Origin: an uncultured Bacteroidota bacterium
Lineage (GTDB): Bacteria > Bacteroidota > Bacteroidia > UKL13-3
DNA length: 42,217 nt
Assembly (NCBI GenBank): GCA_903883965.1
Contig: CAISCU010000034.1
Coordinates: 1 to 42,217, forward strand
Reading direction: 5' to 3'
The position numbers and the translations under genes are program-made. The notes below the pieces were generated by a model. That model worked only from the letters and a program-made list of their open reading frames with translations, searched no databases and was not told the DNA's origin. Shown piece by piece: positions 15,701 to 23,838 of this stretch. Position 1 is the stretch's first letter. The number at the start of each line of letters is the position of its first letter.

Positions 15701-16151
15701 CATTCATTGCACTTCCAAAAACAAAACCACGCATGATACTTCCAGTTGTTTGGATGCCTTCTGATTGTGCATTCAACTGATACATGTTATTGGGCTCATC
15801 TATAGCAAATGGGTTTTGATACTGTTTGATTTCTGGATGCAATACACTCAAGTTTCTGAGAGAAATTTTTTCTTGTATAGGGTAATTGCTATACCTGTAA
15901 GTTAAGGTAATTTGCTGCTTTCTTGGAATGCGGTAATTGACCAACTGTTTTGTTAGTGGCAAATAGGTATAATCTTTTTGATTTTGATAAACCACATCAT
16001 TCCATTTCAACTCAATGCTTTCGGCTTGCACCAACAAATGTTTCAGTTGAATGGTATCTGTATCAAACGAAATGAGTTTGTGTACAATCTGCGACCAAAC
16101 TGAATTGGAAACAGCTAAGAATATCAGAATGAAACAATACCTCTTTTTCAT
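12708..16151 (-). CDS. Large outer-membrane beta-barrel protein candidate of unknown function
   Basis: The 1147-residue product has a signal peptide (MKKRYCFILIFLAVSNSVWSQ). It is dominated by alternating aromatic/polar beta-strands and ends in an aromatic residue (MEARYVF), as outer-membrane barrels do. Near residues 285-345 there is a conserved-looking block (VYLNGERLTRGEQNDYTIDYNSGEITFMPKRLI). At 834-845 there is a perfect EF-hand-type loop DFNQNGNAELNE. No plug, POTRA or TonB box is recognised. The ATG at 16151 overlaps the stop of the upstream histidine kinase gene (ATGA, 4 bp), indicating translational coupling. Function is unknown; regulation with, or sensing linked to, the kinase is inferred from coupling only. 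Confidence 0.85.
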   Translation of the reverse strand: MKKRYCFILIFLAVSNSVWSQIVHKLISFDTDTIQLKHLLVQAESIELKWNDVVYQNQKDYTYLPLTKQLVNYRIPRKQQITLTYRYSNYPIQEKISLRNLSVLHPEIKQYQNPFAIDEPNNMYQLNAQSEGIQTTGSIMRGFVFGSAMNANVNSNLNLQLSGKLQNDISLLAAISDDNNPIQPEGNTKDIQDFDQVFVQFSKDKHQVLLGDFLMTHSPSSYFLNFYKKSRGLHVGTGFQMGKKYTFQTQADLAISRGRFVRNTFNGMEGNQGPYRLTGPNGELFIVVISGTEMVYLNGERLTRGEQNDYTIDYNSGEITFMPKRLIQTYSRIVVEFQYSDRNYARTLYNQQVQLQKGNAAFYMNFYSEQDNKNQPFQQALSEQDISVLQKIGNQIDQAQVSGVRGPFAYNASKIQYKVIDTMAFNKVYVFNTVPIADSVLFEIQFSFVGANKGNYIQGKTLANGRVFQWVAPVNGIPQGDFAPVKLLVAPNQRQMLTVGYHYTDKKGNAIGLELAGSNDDKNTFSDIDNASNKGFAFRLMATPQKLNLSRAIEVTQHLNAEYTSSQFNAIERFRSVEFARNWQRQLNNGSPNQSYGDQLYAYQIGVNYLQKVQLQYQFSKYFKEVNHFNGMQQLLQAQFKHKYWSLNSSGEWLSASQNNGGGNQLYKLESDLSKQFKLLTTGYHWIQENSLFTWKNDSLAANSFAYQQHRIYFQNKDTSQLTTKIEAIYRTDKIPANNQLIHNSNAFDLKSAVSFLQSNLNQFRLDIAFREFVQSPISKKEQTLLARIEYDYGFWQRNITANTYVQTAGANELKRDYQFVEVPIGQGIYVWKDFNQNGNAELNEFLPAGTTEKNTANYIKVFLPSSSLVPVQSNLFNQTINWHHFSKTKNNWFYKFSNQTAYRFEQKKLQSGQISISRFLPVAAQDSQLMSMNTLFRNTIFYNKTAGDFGMDYTFLQTQSKFLQTNGSDYRSKTEHTLSFRYNLNETWTILTTSNTGAKQLLSNWLNSGNYNYTYFELKPKLNFQYKQFVRLTAAYAFTAAQNQYEGNQDGAHLQEFSTEVRIAMPKSGTFFMKFSYVEVQFNGNVGSVLAYEIMQGLANGKNQLWTMQWQHRLGGNIQINLVYDGRINADLPVVHIGKMEARYVF
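13617..13652 (-). other. EF-hand-type calcium-binding loop within the outer-membrane protein
   Basis: Codons for residues 834-845 read D-F-N-Q-N-G-N-A-E-L-N-E. Ligands stand at loop positions 1, 3, 5, 9 and 12 with Gly at 6, the textbook EF-hand/dockerin-like pattern. Flanking sequence looks beta rather than helical, so this would be an isolated calcium loop in an extracellular or periplasmic segment. Confidence 0.65.
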
Positions 16152-19100
16152 GCATTTTTATGCAAGGGCAATTCAATTGTAAAAACGGTACCAACTCCTT
16201 CTTCAGAAGAAAAATAAATATGTCCTCCACCGCTTTCTATCATACTTTTTACAATGGGCAATCCCAATCCCATACCAACCGTTTTGGTACTAAAATAGGG
16301 CGTAAATATTTTTTCTTGTTGAGATTTAGATATACCCGCACCATTGTCTTGAACTATGATTTGAATCAGTGGTCCAACTAAATTTGTATGGATTTGTATG
16401 CAAGCTCTTCGGCCTTCAGGTATGGCCTGCATGGCATTTTTAATGAGGTTAACCAGAATTCTATTTAAATAGCCTTTATCAAATTCTACTACGGTATTTT
16501 CAGGAATGACAAATTGTATATCGCCTTCAAATTGATGGGCGTGTAAGGTTACAATTTGAGATACCAAATCATGTAAGTTAACCAACTCGTAATTGGGCAT
16601 TGGCATCTTGGCAAAACTGCTAAAACCTGTTGCCAACTCACTCAAAGAATCTATTTGAGTAATGAGGGTTTGGGTCACTTTCTTAAATGTTTCAGGTAAT
16701 TTGGGGCTTTGGTCGTTCCAAGCTCTCTCCAAATGCTGAATACTCAATTTCATTGGTGTCAATGGGTTTTTAATTTCATGCGCAATTTGTTTGGCAATGT
16801 CTCTCCAAGCACCTTCTCTCTCACTAACAGCTAATTTCTGTACACTCTCTTCGAGTTTTTCAATCATGCTGTTGTATTGCACAACCAACTCTCCAATTTC
16901 GTCTTTTCTAGACCAGTTGATGGTATCGTTTTTCTTGCCAATAGCAATGGCTGCCATTTGTTTTTGTATCATCAACAACGGAAGTGTAATGTTTCGAGAA
17001 TACAACCAAGCTATGATTCCAATCACCATAAACAAAAGCGCATATAAATTTATTGAACCTACTACAATAGATGATATTTCAGAATACATATCAGCATATT
17101 TATTGAAATAGGGCAATTGAATGAATCCAATTTGCTTTCTATCTTTACCATGAATAGGAACATAAGCAGCTAAATAAGGAAAGCTCGCAATTTTTTCTTT
17201 TTGAATGTACTGTGATGACTTGAGTAAATTGAGTTGGTAATAAGCTTCAGAATGAATGTATGGTGCCAGTACTTGCTCATCAAACAACTTGGCATAGGTT
17301 GAACTCAATAGATGACCTGAAGGTTCAAACAAACAAATTTCTGTTTCGTAGAAATCTGACAATTGGTTTAAAAACGCTTTGAGTTCATTCGGATTTTTAG
17401 AACCGAGTGTTTGATAGGAAGCCTCTGTTTCTATGGCTGCAGCCACACTCCTAATCTTTTTGAGTAATTTTTCTGTTTGTTGTAAATCGTTTTGATTTTT
17501 AATCAAGTCAATGGTAAAATAAGCAGTTGAAGCCAACGTAACAAAAACAATTATGATAATGCCCAACTGAATTCTTGACCTTAACAAACTCAAATCTGCT
17601 TTGTCAAAAAACAATAAACGGTTTAGAATTGGCCTAATTCTATTTACAAACAATTGATTTAAAAATGGCAGTTTTTCTATCCATGAATTGTTGATGAGAA
17701 TAAATAAAAATATAGCTGCTATTAGTAAGATAGTGAAAAATGTGAAAGACAATGAAAACAATCCAAATGGTTCGTACCAAGTAGAAGCAATTTTACTCAC
17801 TACTACACAAACTTGCTCTGATTCTTTTAATACCAAATGATCGTATCCATTTTCAGTCACAAACTGATAAGAACTTGGAGCCATATCAGGGAAAGTAAAT
17901 GCTGTTCTGTAGGCATATCTTCCAGACTGACTCACCAGCTGACGGTCGCGGTAAATGGCAAAAGAATACTCACTTCTTTTTTTAATCCCTTTGCTCTGGT
18001 AACCTTCAACCAATAATTCTTCAAACCTGTTTTCTTCTTGTATGAGTTTAGGTTCAAGGTGTACATACATCACCCCTTTTAACTGACCAAAATGATACAC
18101 TGGAAATTTGCCAAGATAGCCCTTAATAGATGCATTGGCACTTAAAAACTTAAATTTAGATGGCGATGTTTGAGCTGACTCTGCATCCCAAACATAATTC
18201 AACTGTCTGTACGAAAAAGCATTGCGGGAACTGAAATCATTACCGGCAGAGTCAAAGTCATAAATAGCAATATCGTACTTACTCAAATACGCATTAAAAT
18301 ACAATGGCCTAATGTATTTGATCAGCTGTGATTTCAATGCCGATTTGTTATCGAGGTAACTTCTAAAAACTGGATCTTTAGCAATTTTCTTTTCTACAGC
18401 AGATAAAAAATAAAGGGTATTGATATCTTGTTGAGCAGTTAATTTGCCTGCATACAGCACCCTATTTGATTGTTCTTCTTTGTAACTCCAGTAGTACACA
18501 AAATAGGAGGTAAATGCAGATAAAACAAAAACAAGTACCATGTACTTCTTGAGTCGGTTTATTCGGGGAAACAAGAAATATTTTAAGCCAAAAAACGCCC
18601 CAATCAATACCAAACTTCCTAAGGGGAAATAAGCATGTCTTTCATAGAGGTAGATGACAAAATAAGGATGCACAAAAAAGAATACAAATCCTAAAACCAA
18701 TAATTTAATAGTATTGTTTAAAGAGGTAAACAACAAAAAGCGGTAAAATAATTTACAGATTTGATAAGTTAGAATGAGGATTAAAAAAGCGAGCAACAAT
18801 CCTATAAAAGTGAATCCATTTAACCCAAAAATATTGTTAATGTCAAATGAAATTTGAGAATCGAACACCAAACTTTTCATGGCATCAACAGCAGCATCTG
18901 CTACCGTAATTGTAAGTAAGGAGAAGAAAAACAAACTAACAATTTTTAATTGATGGTATTGAATGCGTTTAAATGGAACATCTCTGACTAACCACAAATA
19001 CCACAATAAAATGAATACAATTGATAAAAAATCGCCCAAAGAAGGAATCAATTTTGAAGAGGCATACACTTCAGGATTGAACAATGGTAAATTGTAAATA

Positions 19101-19873
19101 AATACAGGAATTCTCAGCCCAAGAAAAACCATCCTGGCAGTTATTGTGAGTGCAAAAAACAGCAAACTAGACAGCAACAAATGCTTTTTAATTCCAATTC
19201 TTAACAATTGATGAAAACATCCAATACAAAGCCCTATTGACAATGCAAACATCAGTTTAACCCATATGGAAGTTGCATTTTCTGCACCAAAAATTTGAAT
19301 TGAAAACAAGTAGTTCCCTTTTACATCTTGTATGTCTTTAAAATCTTGGAGCTTAGATGGACTTAACAATGCATTTCCAATAAAGTTGAGTTCATCGTTG
19401 AAATGGTTCTGTATGTATTGATTTTGGTATTTGTAATTGAATTTAATGGGATAGAGCAGCACCAATTGGTGAGTTCCAGACTGAACAAAATGAACCAAAA
19501 AAGAACCTGACTTCGTATTTAAAAAGTGGAGTCCTGGCTCCAAAACTTTCACAAATCGGCTGACCTCGGTTTGGTTGCTGTTCCAAAATACCATGGTATC
19601 GTTTTTAAACAAATACAATGATGTGCCTTCTCTACTTGCTAATTCATCAATGGCATTCCATTGTTTTCTAAGGTTGGCGGTATCAGCAAAGGTTTGTTTG
19701 GCTATTTGATTGAATTTGTATTCTTTGAAGTGAACCAAAGAGCTTGTTTGCGCATAGGCCTCTTCAATCTGATTGGTGGTATCTTGAATCAGTTTAATTT
19801 CCAATAAAAAAATGAAGGGCAAAATCAACAATCCTGCCCCTAATCCTATGAGATATTTTTTAATGGGTGTCAA
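16148..19873 (-). CDS. Multi-TM sensor histidine kinase, NtrY-like (HAMP-HisKA-HATPase)
   Basis: The 1241-residue product has about 12 predicted TM segments: ~8-28, eight between ~203 and 463, then ~703-728, ~768-790 and ~935-958. Three extracytoplasmic regions lie at ~30-200, ~465-700 and ~790-930. A HAMP segment (~960-1010) leads to the HisKA box AKQIAHEIKNPLTPMK with phospho-acceptor His1032. The ATPase domain shows N-box LNRILVNLIKNAMQAI, DNGAGI, FTPYFSTK and GMGLGLPIVKSMIESGGG. It should autophosphorylate and pass phosphate to a response regulator, but none is encoded in the window. The start is TTG 19873: an in-frame stop lies two codons upstream and the next Met is far inside. It begins 3 bp after hldD and overlaps the next gene by 4 bp. 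Confidence 0.95.
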   Translation of the reverse strand: MTPIKKYLIGLGAGLLILPFIFLLEIKLIQDTTNQIEEAYAQTSSLVHFKEYKFNQIAKQTFADTANLRKQWNAIDELASREGTSLYLFKNDTMVFWNSNQTEVSRFVKVLEPGLHFLNTKSGSFLVHFVQSGTHQLVLLYPIKFNYKYQNQYIQNHFNDELNFIGNALLSPSKLQDFKDIQDVKGNYLFSIQIFGAENATSIWVKLMFALSIGLCIGCFHQLLRIGIKKHLLLSSLLFFALTITARMVFLGLRIPVFIYNLPLFNPEVYASSKLIPSLGDFLSIVFILLWYLWLVRDVPFKRIQYHQLKIVSLFFFSLLTITVADAAVDAMKSLVFDSQISFDINNIFGLNGFTFIGLLLAFLILILTYQICKLFYRFLLFTSLNNTIKLLVLGFVFFFVHPYFVIYLYERHAYFPLGSLVLIGAFFGLKYFLFPRINRLKKYMVLVFVLSAFTSYFVYYWSYKEEQSNRVLYAGKLTAQQDINTLYFLSAVEKKIAKDPVFRSYLDNKSALKSQLIKYIRPLYFNAYLSKYDIAIYDFDSAGNDFSSRNAFSYRQLNYVWDAESAQTSPSKFKFLSANASIKGYLGKFPVYHFGQLKGVMYVHLEPKLIQEENRFEELLVEGYQSKGIKKRSEYSFAIYRDRQLVSQSGRYAYRTAFTFPDMAPSSYQFVTENGYDHLVLKESEQVCVVVSKIASTWYEPFGLFSLSFTFFTILLIAAIFLFILINNSWIEKLPFLNQLFVNRIRPILNRLLFFDKADLSLLRSRIQLGIIIIVFVTLASTAYFTIDLIKNQNDLQQTEKLLKKIRSVAAAIETEASYQTLGSKNPNELKAFLNQLSDFYETEICLFEPSGHLLSSTYAKLFDEQVLAPYIHSEAYYQLNLLKSSQYIQKEKIASFPYLAAYVPIHGKDRKQIGFIQLPYFNKYADMYSEISSIVVGSINLYALLFMVIGIIAWLYSRNITLPLLMIQKQMAAIAIGKKNDTINWSRKDEIGELVVQYNSMIEKLEESVQKLAVSEREGAWRDIAKQIAHEIKNPLTPMKLSIQHLERAWNDQSPKLPETFKKVTQTLITQIDSLSELATGFSSFAKMPMPNYELVNLHDLVSQIVTLHAHQFEGDIQFVIPENTVVEFDKGYLNRILVNLIKNAMQAIPEGRRACIQIHTNLVGPLIQIIVQDNGAGISKSQQEKIFTPYFSTKTVGMGLGLPIVKSMIESGGGHIYFSSEEGVGTVFTIELPLHKNA

Positions 19874-19876
19874 ACC

Positions 19877-20845
19877 TTATTCAAACGTATTTGGAACCAA
19901 ATAATTGCTTACATAATCAAGAACGCCATCTTCTATGCTGGTAAAAGGTTTGTTGTATCCAATTTGCTTGAGTTTATCCATATTGGCTTCTGTAAAATAT
20001 TGGTATTTTTCTCTGATATCGGCAGGGATGTCTACATAGTTTATTTGAACAGGTTTGTTGAGTGCTACAAAAATGGCATGAACCAAATCGTTCCATTTTC
20101 TTGCGGTACCTGATCCTAAATTATAAATGCCTGAATTTTTACGGTGATGCATTAAAAACACACACACATCACACAGGTCTTTTACATAAATGAAATCGCG
20201 TTTTTGTTCTCCATCTTTGTAATCGGGACGGTGAGATTTAAACAATTGCACCTGACCTTTTTCTACTATCTGATGATAGGCATGAAACACTACACTTGCC
20301 ATGCGACCCTTGTGATATTCATTGGGGCCATATACATTAAAGAACTTTAAACCCGCCCAAAAATAGGGTTGCTTTTCTTGTGCCAGTGCCCATTTGTCAA
20401 AATCGTTTTTTGAACGACCGTATGGATTCAATGGTTTTAAGCTAGCAAGCGATTGGGCATCATCATTGTAGCCAAATTCACCTTCTCCGTATGTTGCTGC
20501 ACTAGAAGCATACACCAATGGGATACCTTCATTGGCACATATATGAAACAATTGCTGGCTAAAATCGAGGTTCAACACCTTAAATATTTGTTCATCAGTT
20601 TCGGTTGTATCTGTTCGGGCTCCAATGTGAAAAACAAATTCTACTTCATTGGCATTTTGAGCTATCCAGGCAAAAAAATCTGTTCTATTCACTTTGGCAG
20701 TGAATTTTTTTTCATTCAAATTTTTATCGCGGTCTGCAACAGTATTAAAATCATCAACCAAAATGAGGTCATTGTAGCCATCTTTATTTAGTCTTGAAAC
20801 CAAACAACTTCCAATAAAACCTTCAGCGCCTGTTATTACTATCAT
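19877..20845 (-). CDS. hldD: ADP-L-glycero-D-manno-heptose 6-epimerase
   Basis: The 322-residue protein is an extended short-chain dehydrogenase that epimerises ADP-D-glycero-manno-heptose, giving the heptose of the LPS inner core. The NADP-binding loop GAEGFIG is at 6-12. The catalytic Ser114/115 lies in SSAATYG and the YxxxK pair is Tyr142/Lys146 (PYGRSK). The family-typical NVYGPNEYHKGRMASV and DFIYVKDL blocks are present. It heads the hldD - kinase - outer-membrane protein run, with 3 bp to the next start. The start ATG 20845 directly precedes the Rossmann beta-strand, so it is well supported. Confidence 0.95.
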   Translation of the reverse strand: MIVITGAEGFIGSCLVSRLNKDGYNDLILVDDFNTVADRDKNLNEKKFTAKVNRTDFFAWIAQNANEVEFVFHIGARTDTTETDEQIFKVLNLDFSQQLFHICANEGIPLVYASSAATYGEGEFGYNDDAQSLASLKPLNPYGRSKNDFDKWALAQEKQPYFWAGLKFFNVYGPNEYHKGRMASVVFHAYHQIVEKGQVQLFKSHRPDYKDGEQKRDFIYVKDLCDVCVFLMHHRKNSGIYNLGSGTARKWNDLVHAIFVALNKPVQINYVDIPADIREKYQYFTEANMDKLKQIGYNKPFTSIEDGVLDYVSNYLVPNTFE

Positions 20846-20974
20846 ATTGCAACGAAATTAGTAAAAAGCAGGCTATTTGTGAAACGCTTCAATATGCTCA
20901 CAAGCTAATTAAGAGGTTTTGTTTGTTTGGTGCCATTAAATTGACTTAATTTGAACTTTGTTTTGCATTCAAAT

Positions 20975-21400
20975 ATGGCAAATAGAGCAAAAACTGTATA
21001 TATCACCAGAAGGGAGCGCTTCAATGCGGCCCATAAGCTGTTCAATCCAAATTGGACAGAAGCAGAAAACGAAGCTTTTTTTGGGAAGTGTTCAAATAAA
21101 TATTATCACGGTCACAATTTTGAATTGTTCGTAACAATAAAAGGCACTACAAACCCCGAAACCGGCATGGTCATGGACTTGAAAAAGCTCAAATCAATCA
21201 TTAAAACTCATGTGACTGAGCCTTTAGATCACCGCAATTTAAACGAAGACATTCCTTGGCTAAAAGGACAAATACCTTCCATTGAAAACATTGTAATTGC
21301 CATTTGGGACATCTTAACCCCATTGCTTGAAAACTCAACTTTACATAGTATCAAGCTCATAGAAACCGAAAACAACTTTGTAGAATATTTTGGCGAATAA
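20975..21400 (+). CDS. 6-pyruvoyl-tetrahydropterin synthase / 6-carboxytetrahydropterin synthase family protein
   Basis: The 141-residue product starts at ATG 20975; an upstream in-frame TTG at 20951 would add eight unconserved residues. Zinc ligands are His20 (FNAAHKL), His45 and His47 (HGHNFEL), with catalytic Cys39. LDHRNLN and the C-terminal ETENNF complete the active site. The Cys-to-HGH spacing is C-x5-HGH, as in 6-pyruvoyl-tetrahydropterin synthase, rather than C-x3-HGH as in classical QueD, so the queuosine role often assigned automatically is uncertain. It lies 34 bp before fabD on the same strand and the two may be co-transcribed. Other queuosine genes are absent from the window. 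Confidence 0.9.
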   Translation: MANRAKTVYITRRERFNAAHKLFNPNWTEAENEAFFGKCSNKYYHGHNFELFVTIKGTTNPETGMVMDLKKLKSIIKTHVTEPLDHRNLNEDIPWLKGQIPSIENIVIAIWDILTPLLENSTLHSIKLIETENNFVEYFGE

Positions 21401-21434
21401 GCCATTTGTTCATTCACTATCAACTCATTTCTTT

Positions 21435-22319
21435 ATGTCAAAAACTGCTTATTTATTTCCCGGACAAGGTGCACAATTTACCGGAATGGGTAAAGACCTT
21501 TACGAAAGCAACGAAACAGCCCGTGCTTTATTTGAACAGGCCAATGCCATTTTAGGATTCGATATAACTCAGATTATGTTTGAAGGCACAGAAGAAGCTC
21601 TCAAACAAACTAAGGTTACACAACCAGCCATTTTTTTACATTCAGTCATCAAAGCCATTTGTGCTGGAGATGATTTTAAACCAGACATGGTTGCAGGCCA
21701 TAGTTTGGGTGAGTTTTCGGCTTTGGTTGCAAATAAAACCTTGAGTTTTGAAGACGGACTTCGTTTGGTTTATGCAAGAGCTTTGGCCATGCAAGATGCC
21801 TGTGAAGCTACTCCTTCAACCATGGCAGCGGTATTGGGCTTAGCCGATGAAACAGTTGAAGAAATTTGTGCAGGCATAACCGAAGCAATTGTTGTTCCTG
21901 CAAATTACAATTGCCCAGGACAATTGGTTATTTCTGGCAGTATAGAAGGAGTAAACATTGCCTGCGAACGCTTAAAAGCAGCAGGTGCAAAAAGGGCTTT
22001 GGTATTACCCGTTGGTGGCGCTTTTCATTCACCATTGATGCAGCCTGCTAGTGAGAAATTAAAAGCTGCCATCTTAGCTACACCTTTTCATACCCCTATT
22101 TGTCCGGTTTACCAAAATGTTACTGCTAATGCTGTTTCTGATACCGAACAAATTAAACAGAATTTAATTGCTCAGTTAACTGGTTCTGTCAAATGGACAC
22201 AAACCATTGAAAAAATGGTTACCGATGGCGCAAGTAACTTTATAGAATGTGGACCTGGTAATGTTTTACAAGGACTGGTTAAGAAAATACACAAAGAAGC
22301 AACTACACAATCATTGTAA
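21435..22319 (+). CDS. fabD: Malonyl-CoA:ACP transacylase
   Basis: The 294-residue enzyme loads malonyl groups onto acyl carrier protein for fatty acid elongation. Seen: FPGQGAQFTGMG (oxyanion Gln11) at the N-terminus, nucleophile Ser90 in GHSLGE, the R-A-LAMQ block, catalytic His in GGAFHSPLM (~residue 199) and GPGNVLQGL near the end. The start is ATG 21435, immediately before SKTAYLFPGQGAQ; a longer frame with TTG at 21390 adds 15 residues overlapping the upstream gene and is unlikely. The stop codon runs straight into a strong bidirectional terminator. Confidence 0.96.
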   Translation: MSKTAYLFPGQGAQFTGMGKDLYESNETARALFEQANAILGFDITQIMFEGTEEALKQTKVTQPAIFLHSVIKAICAGDDFKPDMVAGHSLGEFSALVANKTLSFEDGLRLVYARALAMQDACEATPSTMAAVLGLADETVEEICAGITEAIVVPANYNCPGQLVISGSIEGVNIACERLKAAGAKRALVLPVGGAFHSPLMQPASEKLKAAILATPFHTPICPVYQNVTANAVSDTEQIKQNLIAQLTGSVKWTQTIEKMVTDGASNFIECGPGNVLQGLVKKIHKEATTQSL

Positions 22320-22349
22320 AAAAAGGTTGACCAATGGTCAACCTTTTTT
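22319..22349. terminator. Bidirectional rho-independent terminator between fabD and degP
   Basis: AAAAAAGGTTGACC-AAT-GGTCAACCTTTTTT is a perfect 14-bp stem with a 3-base loop. It has a T6 run on the plus strand and a T6 run on the minus strand. It serves the convergent pair fabD (ends 22319) and degP (ends 22354). Confidence 0.93.
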
Positions 22350-22353
22350 GCAA

Positions 22354-23790
22354 TTAGTTATAAAACGAATAAACAGCCCTACTTCCATTTGGGAACATGC
22401 CTTCAATTTGAATTTGCCCTCTGGCAGCTTCAAAATCAGCAATGAGTGATGCTACATTATCGTATTCTTTTTTGTTAAATTTAAGAATGATAAATCCTTC
22501 TTGTATGCCCATCATGGCAATTCTACCATTTCTAATATTTGAAATTTTTACGCCTTGCTGAATCCCCAATTTGTCTTTTTCTGCCTTAGAAACCAATTGA
22601 AAATCGGCACCTAAATTACCCGAAGTAACTGTTCCTTTTTTCATGATGGCTGTTGTACCTTCTTCATTTAAAAGCGCAACCTGTGTGATTCTCTCTAGGC
22701 CTTTTCTGAGGTATTTAACAGTTATTTTATCTCCTGGTCTGCCATATGCAATTTGTTCATCAAAATTGGCTTTACTGTCTATTGGCTTATTGTTTACATC
22801 AATGACAATATCGCCTTTTTGAATGCCCGCTTTTTCTGCAGGACCATCTTCTAAAACCTCATTGACCAATACACCATGGTTATTTTTAATAGACAGTGTT
22901 TCGGCCATGCCTGCATCTATGTCTTTTATTTCCATGCCTGTGAAACCACGTTGAACCTCTTTAAATTCAATTAAGTCTTTGATAATTTTAGCCACAATAT
23001 TTACAGGAATGGCAAAACCATACCCATTGTATGAACCAGTATTAGAAGCTATTGCTGTATTGATTCCGATGAGTTTGCCGTCTAAATCAACCAATGCCCC
23101 TCCACTGTTTCCTGGATTGATTGCTGCATCTGTTTGAATAAATGACTCAATAGGAAATTGGTTATTTACGATATTGATATTTCGGCCTTTAGCACTTACA
23201 ATTCCAGCAGTAACTGTTGATGTTAAATTGAAAGGATTGCCCACTGCCAATACCCATTCACCAATTTCAACTTGGTCTGAATTGCCCATAGTTAAATGTG
23301 GCAAATTGTTGGCCTGTATTTTTATCAATGCCAAGTCAGTTGAAGGGTCTGTACCTATTATTTTAGCTTGGTAAGAACGCTTGTTGTTATTGGTAATTAC
23401 TTCTATTTGGTTGGCATCTTTTACCACATGTAAATTGGTAACAATGTAGCCATCTGCTGTCAAAATTACACCTGAACCTGAACTCGTGACAGGTCCTCTT
23501 TGACCAAAAAAATCGAAATTGTTCCAAAAATCAAAAAATGGATCGTTGAAGCCCCTTTGCTGATTGCTCAGTGTTTTGATAAAAACTACACTCGGAGTTG
23601 CAATTTGCGATGCATTTACAAAATTGGCTTGAACAATGGCCTGTCCTTGGTATTTAATGGGAGCAGCCATTGACTCTTGTAGAGCAGAATCAGTTTGTGT
23701 GAAAACCACAGGAGCATACAGTTTGCCATAAACAAATGCTCCAATCAATCCTCCGGTAAAACCGAGTAAAATTGTCAGTCCTTTTTTCAT
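22354..23790 (-). CDS. degP: Periplasmic serine protease, HtrA/DegP (Do) family
   Basis: The 478-residue product has an N-terminal hydrophobic segment (~4-22) acting as signal or membrane anchor. The trypsin-like triad is His121 (TNLHVV), Asp152 (STDLALI) and Ser229 (NPGNSGGAL). A Phe/Asn-rich LA-type loop (~80-98, DPFFDFWNNFDFFGQ) is the flexible region seen in DegP relatives. PDZ1 spans ~275-370 (GVLVNEVLEDGPAEKAGIQKGDIVIDVN) and a second, shorter PDZ spans ~385-470. The family degrades and chaperones misfolded envelope proteins. The gene lies 48 bp downstream of the DUF1573 gene on the same strand and may share its transcript. Confidence 0.95.
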   Translation of the reverse strand: MKKGLTILLGFTGGLIGAFVYGKLYAPVVFTQTDSALQESMAAPIKYQGQAIVQANFVNASQIATPSVVFIKTLSNQQRGFNDPFFDFWNNFDFFGQRGPVTSSGSGVILTADGYIVTNLHVVKDANQIEVITNNNKRSYQAKIIGTDPSTDLALIKIQANNLPHLTMGNSDQVEIGEWVLAVGNPFNLTSTVTAGIVSAKGRNINIVNNQFPIESFIQTDAAINPGNSGGALVDLDGKLIGINTAIASNTGSYNGYGFAIPVNIVAKIIKDLIEFKEVQRGFTGMEIKDIDAGMAETLSIKNNHGVLVNEVLEDGPAEKAGIQKGDIVIDVNNKPIDSKANFDEQIAYGRPGDKITVKYLRKGLERITQVALLNEEGTTAIMKKGTVTSGNLGADFQLVSKAEKDKLGIQQGVKISNIRNGRIAMMGIQEGFIILKFNKKEYDNVASLIADFEAARGQIQIEGMFPNGSRAVYSFYN

Positions 23791-23838
23791 GTTGTGATGC
23801 TTTTAAATTTGATTGTACATCCCAAAAACAATGCCTAA

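Noticed and set aside
20951..20974. TTG start extending the pterin synthase by eight residues
   Set aside because: The ATG at 20975 is immediately before the conserved region; the extension is not family-like.
21390..21434. TTG start extending FabD by 15 residues
   Set aside because: It overlaps the upstream gene, and the ATG at 21435 gives the normal FabD N-terminus.
23804..23811. TAAATTTG promoter-like box on the plus strand between degP and DUF1573
   Set aside because: It would drive transcription antisense to the DUF1573 gene; such boxes arise by chance in AT-rich DNA.
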